DNA from: Amycolatopsis anabasis
GTDB lineage: Bacteria > Actinomycetota > Actinomycetes > Mycobacteriales > Pseudonocardiaceae
NCBI RefSeq assembly: GCF_009765355.1
Contig: NZ_VTHK01000008.1
Location: 1 to 64,000, forward strand
DNA: 64,000 bases
Direction: 5' to 3'
The notes under the pieces were generated by a model. That model worked only from the letters and a program-made list of their open reading frames with translations, was not told where the DNA came from and did not search any database. A program made the translations under genes and the position numbers. Shown here piece by piece: positions 8,442-16,528 of the stretch. How positions within the stretch are numbered: the first letter of the stretch is position 1; every line of letters starts with the position of its first letter.

Positions 8442-9089
8442 TCAGCACTTGCCGAGCATTTCCGTCAGCGCGGCCTTTTCGGCGTCGTTGACGGTCAGCT
8501 TGAACTTGTGCTTCACCGCGACCCACATGCTCGCGTAGGTGCACCAGTAGCCGGTCGTCGGCGGCTTCCACTGGTCCGGGGACTTGTCGCCCTTCTCCTG
8601 GTTCACGTTGTCGGTCACCGCGATCAGCTGCGGATCGGTCAGATCGTTCGCGTAGGCCTGGCGCTGTTCTTGGGTCCACTTCGCCGCCCCGGTGCGCCAC
8701 GCGTCGGCGAGCGGGACCACGTGGTCGATGTCCACATCGGACGGTTGGGTCCAGGTGGCGCCGTCGTACGGGCTGAACCAGCTGCCGGACGTCGGGTAGC
8801 AGTCGGAGCCGGTCTGCACGTCCTTGCCGTCCCGCTTGAGCACCGCCTCGCGGGTGTTGCAGCTGCCGTCCTGGTCGATCCAGTGCGGGAACTTGTCGCG
8901 GTCGTAACCGTCGAGCGGACCGTCCGGCGCGACGGACAGCTCGCCGAGGAGGGTTTTCGCGGTCGCGCCGTCCGGGATGCCCGGGGGTTCCGCGGCGGCG
9001 GTGCCACCGAGGCCGGTGGTGAGCAGGGCCGCGATCCCGGCCACGGCGAGACTCTTGCGAATGATGCGGGACGCCCCAGGAGTGGTCAC
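8442..9089 (-). CDS. Secreted HNH endonuclease family protein
   Basis: 215 residues. A twin-basic n-region (RIIRK), hydrophobic core and GTAAAEP cleavage region near residue 33 indicate export. The mature protein has the secreted HNH nuclease pattern: NTREAVLKRDG (78-88), then DVDIDHVVPLADAW with the metal/catalytic His123, and a later NVNQEKGDKSPDQWKPP containing the second conserved Asn/Lys. Four cysteines could form disulfides outside the cell. It is probably a non-specific extracellular nuclease, perhaps for nutrient scavenging. Start is GTG with AAGGA 7 nt upstream. The stop faces the terminator at 8395. Confidence 0.87.
   Translation of the reverse strand: MTTPGASRIIRKSLAVAGIAALLTTGLGGTAAAEPPGIPDGATAKTLLGELSVAPDGPLDGYDRDKFPHWIDQDGSCNTREAVLKRDGKDVQTGSDCYPTSGSWFSPYDGATWTQPSDVDIDHVVPLADAWRTGAAKWTQEQRQAYANDLTDPQLIAVTDNVNQEKGDKSPDQWKPPTTGYWCTYASMWVAVKHKFKLTVNDAEKAALTEMLGKC
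8730..8742 (-). repeat. 13-mer GTCC-GATGT-GGAC (minus strand)
   Basis: Inside the HNH gene on its coding strand, read P-S-D-V-D just before the catalytic IDHVV. On the plus strand it appears as GTCC-ACATC-GGAC. Confidence 0.6.
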
Positions 9090-9194
9090 GTGAGTTTCCT
9101 TCGCCTTGGTTGTCAGTGACTTTCTGACTGTGACTCACCAAGGTGACCAAAGCAACACTCAGAGGTGACAATCCAACGATCGTCGGCTGACACT

Positions 9195-9215
9195 CCGTAA
9201 CCGTCCGCGTTACGG
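9195..9215 (-). terminator. Small hairpin at a gene end
   Basis: CCGTAAC-CGTCCGC-GTTACGG: 7-bp perfect arms whose right arm includes the TAA stop of the minus-strand gene ending at 9210. A plausible weak terminator. Confidence 0.4.
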
Positions 9216-9875
9216 GAGGCCGCGGACCAGGCGGAGGTCTTCGGTGTGCCGGTACCAGGTCCAGCGCTTCACCGCGCGCGGATGCGGCACGCCGTCCGAC
9301 ACCGGGATCGCCGGGATGCAGCCGAGCTGGAACGCCCGCCCGGTCACCGTCGCCGGGCGTTTGAAGATCAGCCCCCGGGTCACCCGGGCGACCAGGCCCG
9401 GGCCGCCCTCGTCGTCCGGTTCGACCACGATCGAGCGCGCCGGGCCACGCAAGGCGACCGCGTCGTCGCAGTACGCCACCCCGCGCACCGGGCCGAATGT
9501 GCCGCGTCCCACAAGCACGCCCCCCGAATCGTCACGCAGCAGTGGCACCGGATCGACCTCGCCGCGCAGGGCGAGCGCCAGCGCGGCCGCCGGATCGACC
9601 GGCAGCCGCCACAGCCCGGCGACCGCGGACGCCGGATCGGCGGGGACGAACCCCACCGACACCGCGCCGAGCTTTTCCTTGCGCAGCAAGCGAAGCACCA
9701 CCGCGGCCAGATCCGCGTCGGTGCCCGCGACGGTCACGTGGTCCACGCCCGGCTCGGCCAGCAGCGGGTCCACCTCGGCCTTCCCCGGGCGTTCGCCGAC
9801 GGTCTCGACGCGCAATCCCTCGACGGCCGGGAGGGCGGGCGCGCCTCGCCCGCAAACCAGCACCAGTCCACGCAC
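9210..9875 (-). CDS. Diacylglycerol-kinase-fold-like protein, catalytic motif lost
   Basis: 221 residues. The arrangement [21 protein letters not shown], a strand and loop ([21 protein letters not shown]), [16 protein letters not shown], then a strand pair recalls the diacylglycerol/sphingosine kinase catalytic fold. The essential GGDGT loop is replaced by AGTDAD and the GTGND region by PADPAS. It may be a non-catalytic relative; this is inference from motif order. GTG 9875 has GGAGG 8 nt upstream; an in-frame ATG at 9899 has no ribosome site and is the alternative. It is divergent from purA across a perfect palindrome. Confidence 0.65.
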   Translation of the reverse strand: MRGLVLVCGRGAPALPAVEGLRVETVGERPGKAEVDPLLAEPGVDHVTVAGTDADLAAVVLRLLRKEKLGAVSVGFVPADPASAVAGLWRLPVDPAAALALALRGEVDPVPLLRDDSGGVLVGRGTFGPVRGVAYCDDAVALRGPARSIVVEPDDEGGPGLVARVTRGLIFKRPATVTGRAFQLGCIPAIPVSDGVPHPRAVKRWTWYRHTEDLRLVRGLP

Positions 9876-9922
9876 CGCCCGATCCTCCGTTACGCTCATG
9901 CACCGGCATTTGCCAGCGCCGT

Positions 9923-9938
9923 TGTCCCGCGCGGGACA
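9923..9938. promoter_or_regulatory. Perfect 16-bp palindrome upstream of purA
   Basis: TGTCCCGCGCGGGACA is perfectly self-complementary and lies midway between the divergent DAGK-like gene and purA (start 9980). It could be an operator for a dimeric regulator of one or both genes. No regulator gene is adjacent. Confidence 0.5.
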
Positions 9939-9979
9939 CCCGCACCCGAGCCTCTGCCCACAACAACTTGGAGTGTCAC

Positions 9980-11266
9980 ATGCCGGCCATCGTGCTCATC
10001 GGTGCCCAATGGGGCGACGAAGGCAAGGGAAAGGCCACCGACCTGCTCGGCGACCGCGTCCAGTGGGTCGTCCGCTATCAGGGCGGCAACAACGCCGGGC
10101 ACACCGTGGTCCTTCCCGACGGGCAGGACTTCGCGCTCAAGCTCATCCCGTCCGGCATTCTCACCCCGGGTGTGACCAACGTTATCGGCAACGGCGTGGT
10201 CGTCGACCCCGGCGCGCTGCTCGACGAGCTGACCGGCCTCGAGGAGCGGAACGTCGACACGTCCCGCCTGCTCATCTCCGCCGACGCGCATCTGATCATG
10301 CCGTACCACGTGGCCATCGATAAGGTCACCGAGCGTTACCTGGGTGCGAAGAAGATCGGCACCACCGGCCGCGGCATCGGCCCGTGCTACCAGGACAAGG
10401 TCGCCCGCGTCGGCGTCCGCGCGCAGGACCTGCTGGACGAGAAGATCTTCCGGCAGAAGGTCGAGGCCGCCCTGGACTTCAAGAACCAGGTGCTGGTCAA
10501 GGTCTACAACCGCAAGGCGCTGGAACCCGAGCAGGTCGCCGACGAGGTGCTCGCCCAGGGCGAGAAGTTCGCGCACCGCATCGCCGACACCCGCCTGCAG
10601 CTGAACAAGGCGCTGGAACGCGGCGAGAACGTCCTGCTCGAAGGCTCGCAGGGCACCCTGCTGGACGTCGACCACGGCACCTACCCGTTCGTGACGTCCT
10701 CCAACCCGACCTCGGGCGGCGCGAGCGCCGGTTCCGGCATCGGCCCGGGCCGGATCACCACCGTGCTCGGCATCCTCAAGGCGTACACCACCCGCGTCGG
10801 CTCCGGCCCGTTCCCGACCGAACTGCACGACGAGGCCGGGGAGTACCTGCGCAAGACCGGTGGCGAGGTCGGCGTGAACACCCGCCGCCCGCGCCGCACC
10901 GGCTGGTTCGACGCGGTGATCGCGCGCTACGCGGTGCGGGTCAACGGCATCACCGACTACTTCCTCACCAAGCTGGACGTGCTGTCCAGCCTGGAGAAGG
11001 TGCCGGTGTGCGTCGGCTACGAGGTGGACGGTTTCCGCACCGAGGACATGCCGATGACGCAGACCGACGTGCACCACGCCGTGCCGATCTACGAGGAGAT
11101 GCCCGGCTGGTTCGAGGACATCTCCGGCTGCCGCACGTTCGAGGAGCTACCGGCGAACGCCCGGGCGTACGTCGAGCGCATCGAGGAACTCTCCGGCGCC
11201 CGCGTCTCCGCGATCGGCGTCGGCCCCGGCCGCGACCAGACGATCGTGCGGCACGAGTTCCTCTGA
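9980..11266 (+). CDS. purA: Adenylosuccinate synthetase
   Basis: 428 residues, full length. It joins IMP to aspartate using GTP to give adenylosuccinate, the first committed step to AMP. Diagnostic motifs: [15 protein letters not shown] (residues 8-22, P-loop and catalytic Asp), NNAGHTV, the [15 protein letters not shown] loop, [22 protein letters not shown], and the C-terminal [11 protein letters not shown]. Start at ATG 9980 gives the family's usual [15 protein letters not shown], with GGAG upstream. It is transcribed alone, followed by a large family B hairpin. Its partner enzyme purB lies 28 kb downstream. Confidence 0.97.
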   Translation: MPAIVLIGAQWGDEGKGKATDLLGDRVQWVVRYQGGNNAGHTVVLPDGQDFALKLIPSGILTPGVTNVIGNGVVVDPGALLDELTGLEERNVDTSRLLISADAHLIMPYHVAIDKVTERYLGAKKIGTTGRGIGPCYQDKVARVGVRAQDLLDEKIFRQKVEAALDFKNQVLVKVYNRKALEPEQVADEVLAQGEKFAHRIADTRLQLNKALERGENVLLEGSQGTLLDVDHGTYPFVTSSNPTSGGASAGSGIGPGRITTVLGILKAYTTRVGSGPFPTELHDEAGEYLRKTGGEVGVNTRRPRRTGWFDAVIARYAVRVNGITDYFLTKLDVLSSLEKVPVCVGYEVDGFRTEDMPMTQTDVHHAVPIYEEMPGWFEDISGCRTFEELPANARAYVERIEELSGARVSAIGVGPGRDQTIVRHEFL

Positions 11267-11277
11267 GTCACCTCGAA

Positions 11278-11336
11278 ACTTTCATGAGGGGACCCCTCCG
11301 GACAAATCTTGTCTGGAGGGGTCCCCTCATGAAAGT
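11278..11336. repeat. Family B palindrome, copy 1, probable bidirectional terminator
   Basis: 28-bp arms (11278-11305 and 11309-11336) with one G-U-type mismatch and a 3-nt loop. The conserved centre of each arm is TCATGAGGGGACCCCTCC or its complement. It sits between the convergent stops of purA (11266) and the OsmC gene (11354). A close relative lies at 58054-58104 in the same convergent setting. Confidence 0.85.
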
Positions 11337-11353
11337 CACCCCGACCGGCAGGG

Positions 11354-11854
11354 TCAGGGGGCCAGGTTCGTGGTCACCGGGGTGGGATTGCGGAACAGGT
11401 CGAGCACCGGGCAGTGCTCGTCCACCTGGCGCTTCAGCTCCTCGTAGCGGGCGGGATCGGCCGGGCCGGTCAGGTCGACGTGCACACGGACGCCGGAGAA
11501 GCCCGCGCGCGTGGTTTCCGAGAAGCCGAAGAACCCGTGCAGGTCGAGGTCGCCCTCGACGGTCACCCGGATCGACTCCAGCGGCAGGCCGAGCTTCGCC
11601 GCCCAGAACTGGTAGGTAACCACTTGACAAGAACCGAGTGACGCGAGCGCGTACTCGACCGGGTTCGCCGCGGTGTCCGTGCCGCCGAGCGTCGGCGGTT
11701 CGTCCACGGTGAACGCGTGCTCGCGCACCCGCACGTCGACGGTCGTGTTCGAACCGGCCACCAGCTCGTGCGTCACGCTGAACTGGACGGCTCCGTTGCG
11801 CGGGTCGGCGTCGAGCGCCTGCCGGGTTCCTTCGATGACAGTGGTGAGGGACAT
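11354..11854 (-). CDS. OsmC family peroxiredoxin-like protein
   Basis: 166 residues of the OsmC/Ohr superfamily, small homodimeric thiol peroxidases that reduce organic hydroperoxides. The two expected cysteines are present: SLGSCQVVTYQFW near residue 82 and VDEHCPVLDLF near residue 150. The N-terminal part has the OsmC beta-sheet pattern (FTVDEPPTLGGTDTAANPVEYAL). The frame stays open far upstream, but MSLTTVIEG at 11854 is the only start giving normal family length. Converges with purA. A role in peroxide defence is inferred from the family. Confidence 0.87.
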   Translation of the reverse strand: MSLTTVIEGTRQALDADPRNGAVQFSVTHELVAGSNTTVDVRVREHAFTVDEPPTLGGTDTAANPVEYALASLGSCQVVTYQFWAAKLGLPLESIRVTVEGDLDLHGFFGFSETTRAGFSGVRVHVDLTGPADPARYEELKRQVDEHCPVLDLFRNPTPVTTNLAP

Positions 11855-11948
11855 GCCCCGAACGGTCGTCCGCCCACCACGCCCGGACAAGGGCATCCCG
11901 TGGATTGGAACGGGAATACCCGGCTCATGGCACGCCTTGAACCGCGGT

Positions 11949-12896
11949 ATGACGATCGGGGTAGCGATTCTTCCGTCCGCGGACGGTTCGACGTACGGCA
12001 ACGCGGTGGACGAGGTGGTCGGCAAGGCGCGCCAGGCGGCCGAGGCCGGGTTGAAAACGGTCTGGACCGGCCAGCTGTTCCACTTCGACTCCGTCGCCCT
12101 CGTCGGGCACGTCGGCCGCGAGGTCCCGGAGATCCAGGTCGGCACCTCGGCGGTGCCCATCTTCGGGCGGCATCCGATCCTGCTCGCCGCGCAGGCGCAG
12201 ACCGCGCAGGCCGCCACGCACGGCCGGTTCACCCTCGGCGTCGGGCTCGGCGCGCGGGCGTTCGTGGAACCCGTGTTCGGCGTGCCCTTCGAACGCCCGG
12301 CCAAGCACCTCGCGGAGTTCCTCGCCGCGCTGCGGTCGCTGTTCACCGAGGGAAGCGTCGACCTCCAGGGCGAGACGCTGACCGCGCGGAGCCCGCTGCC
12401 GACCGCGCTCCCCGGGGCGACCCCGCCGCCGCTGCTGGTCGCGGCGATGGGCCCGCAGGCGCTGCGGGTCACCGGGGAACTGGCCGACGGGACCCTGCCG
12501 TTCCTCGCCGGGCCGAAGGCGCTCGGCGAGCACATCGTCCCGGCCCTGACCAAGGCCGCGGAGCACGCCGGGCGCCCGCGGCCGCGCGTGGTCGCCGCGA
12601 TCCCGGCCGTGGTCACCGACGACGTCGAGGCGGCCCGGGAGAAGGCCGCCGAGCAGACCGCCTTCTACGACCAGATTCCGTCCTATCAAAGGATTCTCGG
12701 CCTGGAAGGTGCGTCGCGGGCGGCCGAGCTGGTGGAGATCGGGAACGAGGAGGCGGTCGCCGCGGGGATCCGCCGGTACTTCGACGCGGGCGCGACCGAG
12801 GTCATCCTGACCCAGACCGGGCTCGCCGGGCCGGAGGCCGAACTGCGCACCTGGAAGCTCGGCGGCGAGCTGGCCCGGAGCGGACTCCGGGCATAG
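11949..12896 (+). CDS. LLM class F420-dependent oxidoreductase
   Basis: 315 residues of the luciferase-like superfamily, with the actinobacterial F420-type pattern: GLKTVWTGQLFHFDS, VGTSAVPIFGRHPILLAAQAQTAQ, GRFTLGVGLGARAFVE and the C-terminal TEVILTQTG. It probably transfers hydride to or from reduced coenzyme F420; substrate unknown. ATG 11949 starts the first barrel strand directly (MTIGVAILPS) but has no clear ribosome site. It is divergent from OsmC (95 bp between starts) and stands before the aldehyde oxidoreductase operon, separated by about 97 bp. Confidence 0.82.
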   Translation: MTIGVAILPSADGSTYGNAVDEVVGKARQAAEAGLKTVWTGQLFHFDSVALVGHVGREVPEIQVGTSAVPIFGRHPILLAAQAQTAQAATHGRFTLGVGLGARAFVEPVFGVPFERPAKHLAEFLAALRSLFTEGSVDLQGETLTARSPLPTALPGATPPPLLVAAMGPQALRVTGELADGTLPFLAGPKALGEHIVPALTKAAEHAGRPRPRVVAAIPAVVTDDVEAAREKAAEQTAFYDQIPSYQRILGLEGASRAAELVEIGNEEAVAAGIRRYFDAGATEVILTQTGLAGPEAELRTWKLGGELARSGLRA

Positions 12897-12993
12897 CAGG
12901 CGATTCGGGCGATTCGTGAAAGTTCGTTGCGGCCCGGCTCGGCGCGTCACTAGTGTCAGTTCCACTGGGGACGACCGCCGCGAGGAGCGATGC

Positions 12994-13473
12994 GTGACCG
13001 CCGAAGGCGAAGCAAGGCTGGCACTGACCGTCAACGGGCAACACTCCGAACTGGACGTCGATCCGCGGACCACGCTGGTCGACGCTTTGCGGGACGGGCT
13101 CGGTCTCACCGGCACCAAGAAGGGCTGCGACCGCGGTGAATGCGGCGCGTGCACGATCCTGCTGGACGGCCGCCGGGTCCTGTCCTGCATGACCCTGGCC
13201 GTCGCGGCGGGCGGCGCCGAGGTGACCACCATCGAAGGTCTGGCCCGGGACGGCGAGCTGCACCCGGTGCAGCGCGCCTTCCTGGAGAGCGACGCGTTCC
13301 AATGTGGATTCTGCACGCCCGGTCAGGTGCTGTCCGCGGTCGCCTGCATCGCCGAGGGCCACGCCGGATCCGACGACGAGATCAGGGAGTGGATGAGCGG
13401 CAACCTCTGCCGCTGCGCCGCGTACCCGCAGATCGTCGCCGCGGTGTCCAAGGCCGCGCGGAGTGTCCGATGA
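12994..13473 (+). CDS. Aldehyde oxidoreductase/xanthine dehydrogenase 2Fe-2S subunit (PaoA-like)
   Basis: 159 residues with two [2Fe-2S] domains: plant-ferredoxin type with CDRGECGACTILLDG (about residues 44-58, and a fourth Cys in RVLSCMTL), then the helical domain with QCGFCTPGQVLS and NLCRCAAYPQI. It passes electrons from the molybdenum centre to the FAD subunit. GTG 12994 is preceded by GAGGAG at good spacing; the upstream GTG at 12916 lacks a site. First of three genes linked by 4-bp ATGA overlaps. Unlike periplasmic PaoA of E. coli, no Tat signal is visible, so the complex is probably cytosolic. Confidence 0.9.
   Translation: MTAEGEARLALTVNGQHSELDVDPRTTLVDALRDGLGLTGTKKGCDRGECGACTILLDGRRVLSCMTLAVAAGGAEVTTIEGLARDGELHPVQRAFLESDAFQCGFCTPGQVLSAVACIAEGHAGSDDEIREWMSGNLCRCAAYPQIVAAVSKAARSVR
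13307..13319 (+). repeat. Near-match 13-mer TTCC-AATGT-GGAT
   Basis: Shares the inner 11-mer TCCAATGTGGA with the exact copy in purL. It encodes F-Q-C-G-F in the Fe-S motif, so conserved residues may account for it. Confidence 0.3.
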
Positions 13474-14453
13474 GGACGTTCAGCTTCGACCGCGTGACAG
13501 CCGTCGAGGAAGCGTTGTCCGCGCTGCGCGAACCCCGGACCCAGCTGATCGCCGGGGGCACCGAGCTGGTCAACTGGCTCAAGGAGGGCATCGAGGCGCC
13601 GGACCGGATCGTCGACATCACCCGCGTTCCGTTGCACGGCCTCGAATCCGGCCCGGAAGTGCTGCGGCTCGGGGCGCTCGCGCGGATGAGCGACGTGGCC
13701 GCCGATCCGGACGTCCGGCGCGACTACCCGGTGCTCGCCGAATCGCTGCTGCGCGCGGCCTCGGCGCAACTGCGCAACATGGCCACCCTCGGCGGGAACC
13801 TGATGCAGCGCACCCGGTGCCCGTACTTCCGCGCCGGCACCGAGTTGCCGTGCAACAAGCGCACGCCCGATTCGGGTTGTTCCGCGCTGCACGGCGACAC
13901 CAGCACGCACGCGATCTTCGGGTGGAGCGAGCAGTGCGTGGCCACCCATCCCTCCGACCTCGCGGTCGCGCTGTCCGCGCTGGAGGCCGAGGTCGTGGCG
14001 CGCAGCGAACGTGGCGAGCGCCGCATCCCGGCCGCGGAGTTCCACCACCTGCCCGGTGAAAATCCCGCACGGCACAACGAACTCCTGCCCGACGAGCTGA
14101 TCACCGCGATCGAGATCCCGGCCCGGCCAGCCCCGGGCTCGCACTACCTCAAGGTGCGCGAGCGGGTCTCCTACGAGTTCGCGGTCGTTTCGGCCGCGGC
14201 CGTGGTCCGGCTCGACGGCGGCGCGATCGCCGAGGCCAGGATCGCGCTGGGCGGCGTCGCGCACCGGCCGTGGCGGCTGCGCGAAGCGGAAGCCGCGTTG
14301 CCCGGCCTGGACCTCGCCGACGCCGACGGCCTGCGCGCGGCGATCGACCCCGCCTTCGCCGACGCCCGCCCGCTGCCGGGCAACGAGTACAAGGTCACCC
14401 TGGGGCAGCGCGCGGCACTGCGCGCACTCCGGATCGCGGGGGAACGCGCATGA
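13470..14453 (+). CDS. Aldehyde oxidoreductase FAD-binding subunit with extra Fe-S cysteines (PaoB-like)
   Basis: 327 residues. It has the FAD-binding pattern of the xanthine dehydrogenase medium subunit: IAGGTELVNWLK (27-38), ATLGGNLMQR (105-114) and the C-terminal ALGGVAHRPWRLREAE. After ATLGGN it carries four cysteines at about 117, 128, 137 and 156 (CPYF, PCNK, GCSAL, QCVATH). In E. coli PaoB equivalent cysteines hold an additional [4Fe-4S] cluster, which sets this type apart from classical xanthine dehydrogenases. Overlaps its neighbours on both sides by ATGA. Confidence 0.9.
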   Translation: MRTFSFDRVTAVEEALSALREPRTQLIAGGTELVNWLKEGIEAPDRIVDITRVPLHGLESGPEVLRLGALARMSDVAADPDVRRDYPVLAESLLRAASAQLRNMATLGGNLMQRTRCPYFRAGTELPCNKRTPDSGCSALHGDTSTHAIFGWSEQCVATHPSDLAVALSALEAEVVARSERGERRIPAAEFHHLPGENPARHNELLPDELITAIEIPARPAPGSHYLKVRERVSYEFAVVSAAAVVRLDGGAIAEARIALGGVAHRPWRLREAEAALPGLDLADADGLRAAIDPAFADARPLPGNEYKVTLGQRAALRALRIAGERA

Positions 14454-16528
14454 CGACCGGACTGTTCCGGCCGGACGGCCCGGCCAAGCTCACCGGCGCG
14501 GCGACCTACGCCGGGGACACCCCGAAGCCGGACGCCCTGCACGCCGCGCTCGTCCTGTCGACCGTCCCGTTAGGACGGTTGGCGGCCGTGGACGTGCCCG
14601 CGGTGGACGGGGTGCACGCGGTGTTCACGCACGAGAACCTGCCGCGGCTGAACCGGATGCCGATGCCGCCGCTCGGGCACACCGTGCTGGGCCTGCGCGA
14701 CGACGAGATCCATTTCGAGGGCCAGCCGATCGCGATCGTGCTGGCCGACACCCCGCAGCGGGCCCAGCACGCCGCCGAGCGGACCACCGCGCGGTACGTG
14801 GACGTGGCCGAACCGCTGGCCTTCGCCGACGCCGGGGAGACCCGGCAGGAAACCGGCGTGTGGGTGCCGGTCGACTACGGCGGCGGGGACGTCGACGCCG
14901 GGCTCGCGGCCGCGGATGCCGTGGTGTCGCAGCGGTACACCACGTCCGACCGGCACGCGAACCCGATCGAACCGTGGTCCGTGCTGGCCTGGTGGTCCGG
15001 CGACGGGCTGGTCGTGCACGCGTCGGTGCAGACGATCACCATGACGCAGCGGACGCTGGCCGAGTTGTTCGGCCTGCGGCCGGAACAGGTGCGGGTGGTC
15101 AGCCCGTTCGTCGGCGGCGGATTCGGGTCGAAGGCGTGGATGTGGCCGCCGATCCCGCTCGCGGCGGCCGCGGCGAAAGCCGCCGGGCGGCCGGTGAAGC
15201 TGGTGCTCACCCGGGCGCAGATGTTCACCCTGTGCGGGCACCAGCCCGCGACCCGGCAGACGGTTTCGGTCGGCGCGACCGGGGACGGGCGCCTCACCGC
15301 GTTCCGGCAGCACTTCACCGCCGCCACCGCCCGGTTCGACGGCTACCTCGAGGGCGGCACCGGGCCGCTGAGCTGGCTCTACGACTGTCCGGCGATCGAA
15401 ACCCGGGTACGCGCGGGCCTGACCGACCGGCCCAACCCGACCCCGATGCGCGCGCCCGCCGAAGGGATCGGCCTGTTCGGCGTGGAATGCGCGCTGGACG
15501 AACTGGCGTACCGGCTGGACCTGGATCCGGTCGAACTGCGGCTGCGCAACGAGCCGCCGGTGGAACCGCTGACCGGGAAGCCGTTCTCCTCGCGGAAGCT
15601 GGTCGAATGCCTGCGCGAGGGGGCGCGGCGGTTCGGCTGGGCGGACCGGGATCCGTCGCCGCGCTCGATGCGCGACGGGGACGAGTTCGTCGGCTGGGGC
15701 ATGGCCGTGGCGACCCGGGAAACCGTGCGGGCGGCTTCCGCGGCCCGGTTGCGCGTGCACGCCGACGGGCGGGTCGTGGTGGAAACCGGGCTGCAGGAGA
15801 TCGGCACCGGGATGCCCGCGCTCGTGCGGGCCGTGGTGGCCGAGGCGCTCGAGGTCGCGCCGGGGCAGGTCGAACTGCGGCACGGGGACAGCACGCTGCC
15901 GGAGGCGAGCCCGTCGATCGGGTCGATGTCGGCGATGAGCGTGGGCGCGGCGGTGCGGGCCGCGGCGGACGAGGTGCGCGAGAAGCTCGCCGCGGTCGGC
16001 GGCCTGGCCGGACTCCGCGACGCGGGCCTGGACACCGTCGAGGTCGAGGGCCGCTGGGACCCGCCCGAGGGCGAGGACGAGTACTCGACGAAGTCGTACG
16101 GCGCCATCTTCGCCGAGGTCCGGGTGGACGCGGACCTCGGGCTGGTGCGGATGCCGCGCGCGGTCGGCGTGTTCGCGGCGGGGCGGATCCTGAACCCGGC
16201 GACCGCGCACAGCCAGCTGACCGGCGGGATGATCTGGGGCTACGGCCAGGCCCTGCTGGAACGCTCGGTGCTGGATCGGGGCCGCTTCCTGGCCAAGAAC
16301 CTGGCGGGTTACGTGGTCCCGGTGAACGCGGACATCGGCGACCTCGATGTGTCCTTTGTGGACGAATTCGACGAGCATGCGAGCCCGCTCGGCGCGAAGG
16401 GGGTGGGCGAACTGGGCGCCATCGGCGTCGCCCCGGCGATCGCCAACGCCGTCTTCCACGCCACCGGCAAGCGGGTCCGCGGCCTGCCGATCCGGATCGA
16501 GGACCTGCTCACGACAAGCGCGAGGTGA
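14450..16528 (+). CDS. Aldehyde oxidoreductase molybdopterin-binding subunit (PaoC-like)
   Basis: 692 residues, the large catalytic subunit of the molybdenum hydroxylase family. FVGGGFGSKAWMWPP contacts the molybdopterin, PMRAPAEGIGLFGVECALDEL is the MPT loop, and the active-site Glu that activates water is Glu654 in KGVGELGAIG. With the two preceding subunits it should oxidise aldehydes (or a heterocycle) to carboxylates. No XdhC/PaoD-type maturation gene or Moco synthesis gene is adjacent. The stop lies 20 bp inside the end of the convergent antiporter gene. Confidence 0.92.
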   Translation: MTTGLFRPDGPAKLTGAATYAGDTPKPDALHAALVLSTVPLGRLAAVDVPAVDGVHAVFTHENLPRLNRMPMPPLGHTVLGLRDDEIHFEGQPIAIVLADTPQRAQHAAERTTARYVDVAEPLAFADAGETRQETGVWVPVDYGGGDVDAGLAAADAVVSQRYTTSDRHANPIEPWSVLAWWSGDGLVVHASVQTITMTQRTLAELFGLRPEQVRVVSPFVGGGFGSKAWMWPPIPLAAAAAKAAGRPVKLVLTRAQMFTLCGHQPATRQTVSVGATGDGRLTAFRQHFTAATARFDGYLEGGTGPLSWLYDCPAIETRVRAGLTDRPNPTPMRAPAEGIGLFGVECALDELAYRLDLDPVELRLRNEPPVEPLTGKPFSSRKLVECLREGARRFGWADRDPSPRSMRDGDEFVGWGMAVATRETVRAASAARLRVHADGRVVVETGLQEIGTGMPALVRAVVAEALEVAPGQVELRHGDSTLPEASPSIGSMSAMSVGAAVRAAADEVREKLAAVGGLAGLRDAGLDTVEVEGRWDPPEGEDEYSTKSYGAIFAEVRVDADLGLVRMPRAVGVFAAGRILNPATAHSQLTGGMIWGYGQALLERSVLDRGRFLAKNLAGYVVPVNADIGDLDVSFVDEFDEHASPLGAKGVGELGAIGVAPAIANAVFHATGKRVRGLPIRIEDLLTTSAR
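16351..16363 (+). repeat. 13-mer GTCC-TTTGT-GGAC
   Basis: Inside the PaoC-like gene, read V-S-F-V-D using the locally rare codon TTT. Confidence 0.6.
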
